Source of the DNA: Planctomycetaceae bacterium
GTDB lineage: Bacteria; Planctomycetota; Planctomycetia; Planctomycetales; Planctomycetaceae
Direction: 5' to 3'
Assembly (NCBI GenBank): GCA_029259875.1
Contig: JAJDEK010000202.1
Location: 1-7,446, forward strand
Length of the DNA stretch: 7,446 nucleotides
Below are positions 5,928-7,446 of this stretch, in pieces. Position 1 is the first letter of the stretch; each line of letters opens with the position of its first letter. Made by a program: the position numbers and the translations under genes. Under the pieces are notes generated by a model, which saw only the letters and a list, made by a program, of their open reading frames with translations, was not told where the DNA came from and did not search any database.

Positions 5928-6872
5928 ATGGACTCTGTGTTAGTGACCGGTGGAGCTGGGTTTTTAGGAAGTCACCTTTGTGACAGGCTCATTGAGCAAG
6001 GGAAGAATGTGATCTGCATTGATAACTTCTTCACAGGCAGTAAGCAGAACATCATACATTTGATAGGACATCCTCGATTTGAATTAATCAGGCATGACAT
6101 CGTACATCCTATCCATTTAGAAGTGAATGAAATTTATAATCTAGCCTGTCCTGCTTCCCCGGTTGCCTATCAGTATAATCCGATCAAAACAATCAAAACT
6201 TCGACCGTAGGAATGGTCAATATCCTGGGATTAGCAAAACGTTGTGAGGCCAAAGTTTTGCATGCATCTACTTCTGAAGTTTATGGCGATCCAGAAGTGC
6301 ATCCTCAAGTTGAAGAATATTGGGGGCACGTGAATCCTATTGGTCCACGAAGTTGTTACGATGAGGGAAAACGCATCGCCGAGTCATTGTGTATGAATTA
6401 CCATGAGGCACATCAACTGCCAATTCGAATTGTAAGAATCTTCAATACTTATGGACCACGGATGGACCCCAATGATGGGCGTGTTATCTCAAACTTCATC
6501 AATCAGGCATTACGCGGAGAGCCTCTCACAATTTATGGTGATGGAACACAGACGCGTTCGTTCTGCTATGTCGATGATTTGATCGAAGGATTCTTGAAGA
6601 TGATGGCTCAAGATGAGACATCTGGACCGGTCAATCTGGGAAATCCAGTTGAAAATAGCATGTTGGAACTGGCAGAGTCTGTTCTTCAGATTGTCAAATC
6701 AAAATCTCAATTGGAGTCTCGTCCACTTCCGACTGATGATCCCAAAAAACGCTGTCCTGATATCACAAAAGCAAGAACGATTCTGAACTGGGAACCTCAA
6801 GTCTCTTTGCAGGAAGGGTTGACCAAGACCGTTGCCTACTATCAAGACCTAATGAATCAGGAAACATCATGA
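5928..6872 (+). CDS. UDP-glucuronate decarboxylase (UDP-xylose synthase)
   Basis: A 314-residue soluble extended SDR of the usual length for bacterial UXS. It converts UDP-glucuronate to UDP-xylose with bound NAD, through a 4-keto intermediate and loss of CO2. Key features: the NAD loop TGGAGFLG (7-14), Asp32 at the end of the second strand, [16 protein letters not shown] (70-85), [15 protein letters not shown] (113-127), [19 protein letters not shown] (131-149) with catalytic Tyr144 and Lys148 and adjacent Glu117, [17 protein letters not shown] (170-186), [15 protein letters not shown] (203-217) and [10 protein letters not shown] (270-279). This full set is diagnostic and separates it from dTDP-glucose dehydratases and 4-epimerases. 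There is no N-terminal membrane helix. The stop TGA overlaps the ATG of the next gene (ATGA, 6869-6872), so the decarboxylase and the epimerase, both using UDP-glucuronate, are made together. UDP-glucose dehydrogenase is not in the window. Confidence 0.95.
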   Translation: MDSVLVTGGAGFLGSHLCDRLIEQGKNVICIDNFFTGSKQNIIHLIGHPRFELIRHDIVHPIHLEVNEIYNLACPASPVAYQYNPIKTIKTSTVGMVNILGLAKRCEAKVLHASTSEVYGDPEVHPQVEEYWGHVNPIGPRSCYDEGKRIAESLCMNYHEAHQLPIRIVRIFNTYGPRMDPNDGRVISNFINQALRGEPLTIYGDGTQTRSFCYVDDLIEGFLKMMAQDETSGPVNLGNPVENSMLELAESVLQIVKSKSQLESRPLPTDDPKKRCPDITKARTILNWEPQVSLQEGLTKTVAYYQDLMNQETS

Positions 6873-7446
6873 GCCGTATTCTGGTGACGGGGGCAGCGGG
6901 TTTTATCGGGTTTCATGTCACGTCCCGTCTTCTGTCGCAAGGACATCCTGTGATTGGGATTGATAATCTCAACGCTCATTATGACGTGCAATTAAAACGC
7001 GACCGTCTCCAAGAATTGCAACAAGAATCGGCATTTCAGTTTCTCGAGACCGATATTACTGATGTGAAATCGATGTCACAACTATTTCAGGAGTCATCAT
7101 TTGAAAAGGTGGTTCATCTGGCTGCAGAAGTAGGCGTACGAAACTCCCTGAAAAAACCTTTGGAATATGTAAAAAGTAATGTTGTGGGCTTTGTCAATCT
7201 TTTGGAAAACTGTCGAGAAACTCAAGTTCGTCACGTTGTCTACGCGTCATCGAGTTCCATCTATGGAGCTAACCGAAAGACACCTTATTCCACACAAGAT
7301 CGAGTGGATCATCCCGTTAGTCTCTACGCAGCCACGAAACGGGCCGATGAATTAATCGCTCACAGTTATAGTCATCTATATGATTTACCGACAACTGGCT
7401 TACGTTTTTTTACGGTTTATGGTCCCTGGGGACGGCCTGATATGGC
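6869..7446 (+). CDS. UDP-glucuronate 4-epimerase (3' end outside window)
   Basis: Starts at ATG 6869 in a 4-base overlap with the preceding stop and stays open to the window end, giving 192 complete codons of an expected ~330-340. It is an extended SDR. Visible are the NAD loop TGAAGFIG (7-14), [13 protein letters not shown] (31-43), [13 protein letters not shown] (82-94), [10 protein letters not shown] (104-113), [11 protein letters not shown] (125-135), [14 protein letters not shown] (149-162) with catalytic Tyr153 and Lys157, and [15 protein letters not shown] near the cut. The last two are hallmarks of UDP-glucuronate 4-epimerase, which interconverts UDP-glucuronate and UDP-galacturonate. 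The more common AAQAGVRYSL is [10 protein letters not shown] here, a modest departure near the nucleotide-sugar site. No N-terminal membrane anchor is seen, unlike some members such as LpsL. Paired with UDP-xylose synthase, it places a UDP-glucuronate branch point in this locus. Confidence 0.92.
   Translation, partial: MSRILVTGAAGFIGFHVTSRLLSQGHPVIGIDNLNAHYDVQLKRDRLQELQQESAFQFLETDITDVKSMSQLFQESSFEKVVHLAAEVGVRNSLKKPLEYVKSNVVGFVNLLENCRETQVRHVVYASSSSIYGANRKTPYSTQDRVDHPVSLYAATKRADELIAHSYSHLYDLPTTGLRFFTVYGPWGRPDM

Overview
The window reads as part of a surface-polysaccharide (capsule, exopolysaccharide or O-antigen type) biosynthesis locus of a Gram-negative-type bacterium. All recognisable genes lie on the + strand. 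There are seven protein genes, two of them cut by the window edges. The base composition is AT-rich (hand-counted 60-base blocks run from 23 to 48 % G+C). The combination of UDP-xylose synthase, UDP-glucuronate 4-epimerase and an AlgI-type acyltransferase would fit a planctomycete or a similar polysaccharide-rich bacterium. That is only a guess, because no taxonomic marker is present.

Layout: (1) 1-727, the C-terminal three quarters of a LegB-like NAD-dependent sugar-nucleotide 4,6-dehydratase. (2) 728-843, a short spacer with a candidate 21-codon upstream ORF and a hairpin that covers the ribosome binding site of the next gene. (3) 844-2361, a MurJ/MviN-superfamily flippase that lacks some arginines essential in true MurJ. 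(4) 2361-3194, an HpcH/HpaI-type aldolase that overlaps the flippase stop by one base. Its coding sequence contains two strong adjacent inverted repeats. (5) 3278-4384, a membrane-anchored SGNH-like protein that overlaps by 11 bases with (6) 4374-5774, an AlgI-type MBOAT O-acyltransferase. (7) 5775-5927, a 153-base spacer, the largest gap in the window. (8) 5928-6872, UDP-glucuronate decarboxylase (UDP-xylose synthase), overlapping by 4 bases with (9) 6869-7446, the first 192 codons of a UDP-glucuronate 4-epimerase.

Working together (inference): the three SDR enzymes would make nucleotide sugars in the cytoplasm, namely a 4-keto-6-deoxy intermediate, UDP-xylose and UDP-galacturonate. The MurJ-like protein is a candidate for moving a lipid-linked oligosaccharide across the inner membrane. 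The MBOAT/SGNH pair would pass acyl groups, probably acetyl, across the membrane and onto the polymer. The aldolase sits inside this set and its substrate is unknown. No glycosyltransferase, polymerase or nonulosonate synthase is visible, so the cluster must continue outside the window.

The best candidates for something undescribed are the aldolase embedded between flippase and acyltransferase genes, the unusual MurJ paralogue, the strong intragenic hairpins (2871-2915, 2927-2947, 4047-4076), and the apparent two-part ancestry of the first dehydratase. No mobile element, CRISPR array, tRNA or rRNA gene was seen.
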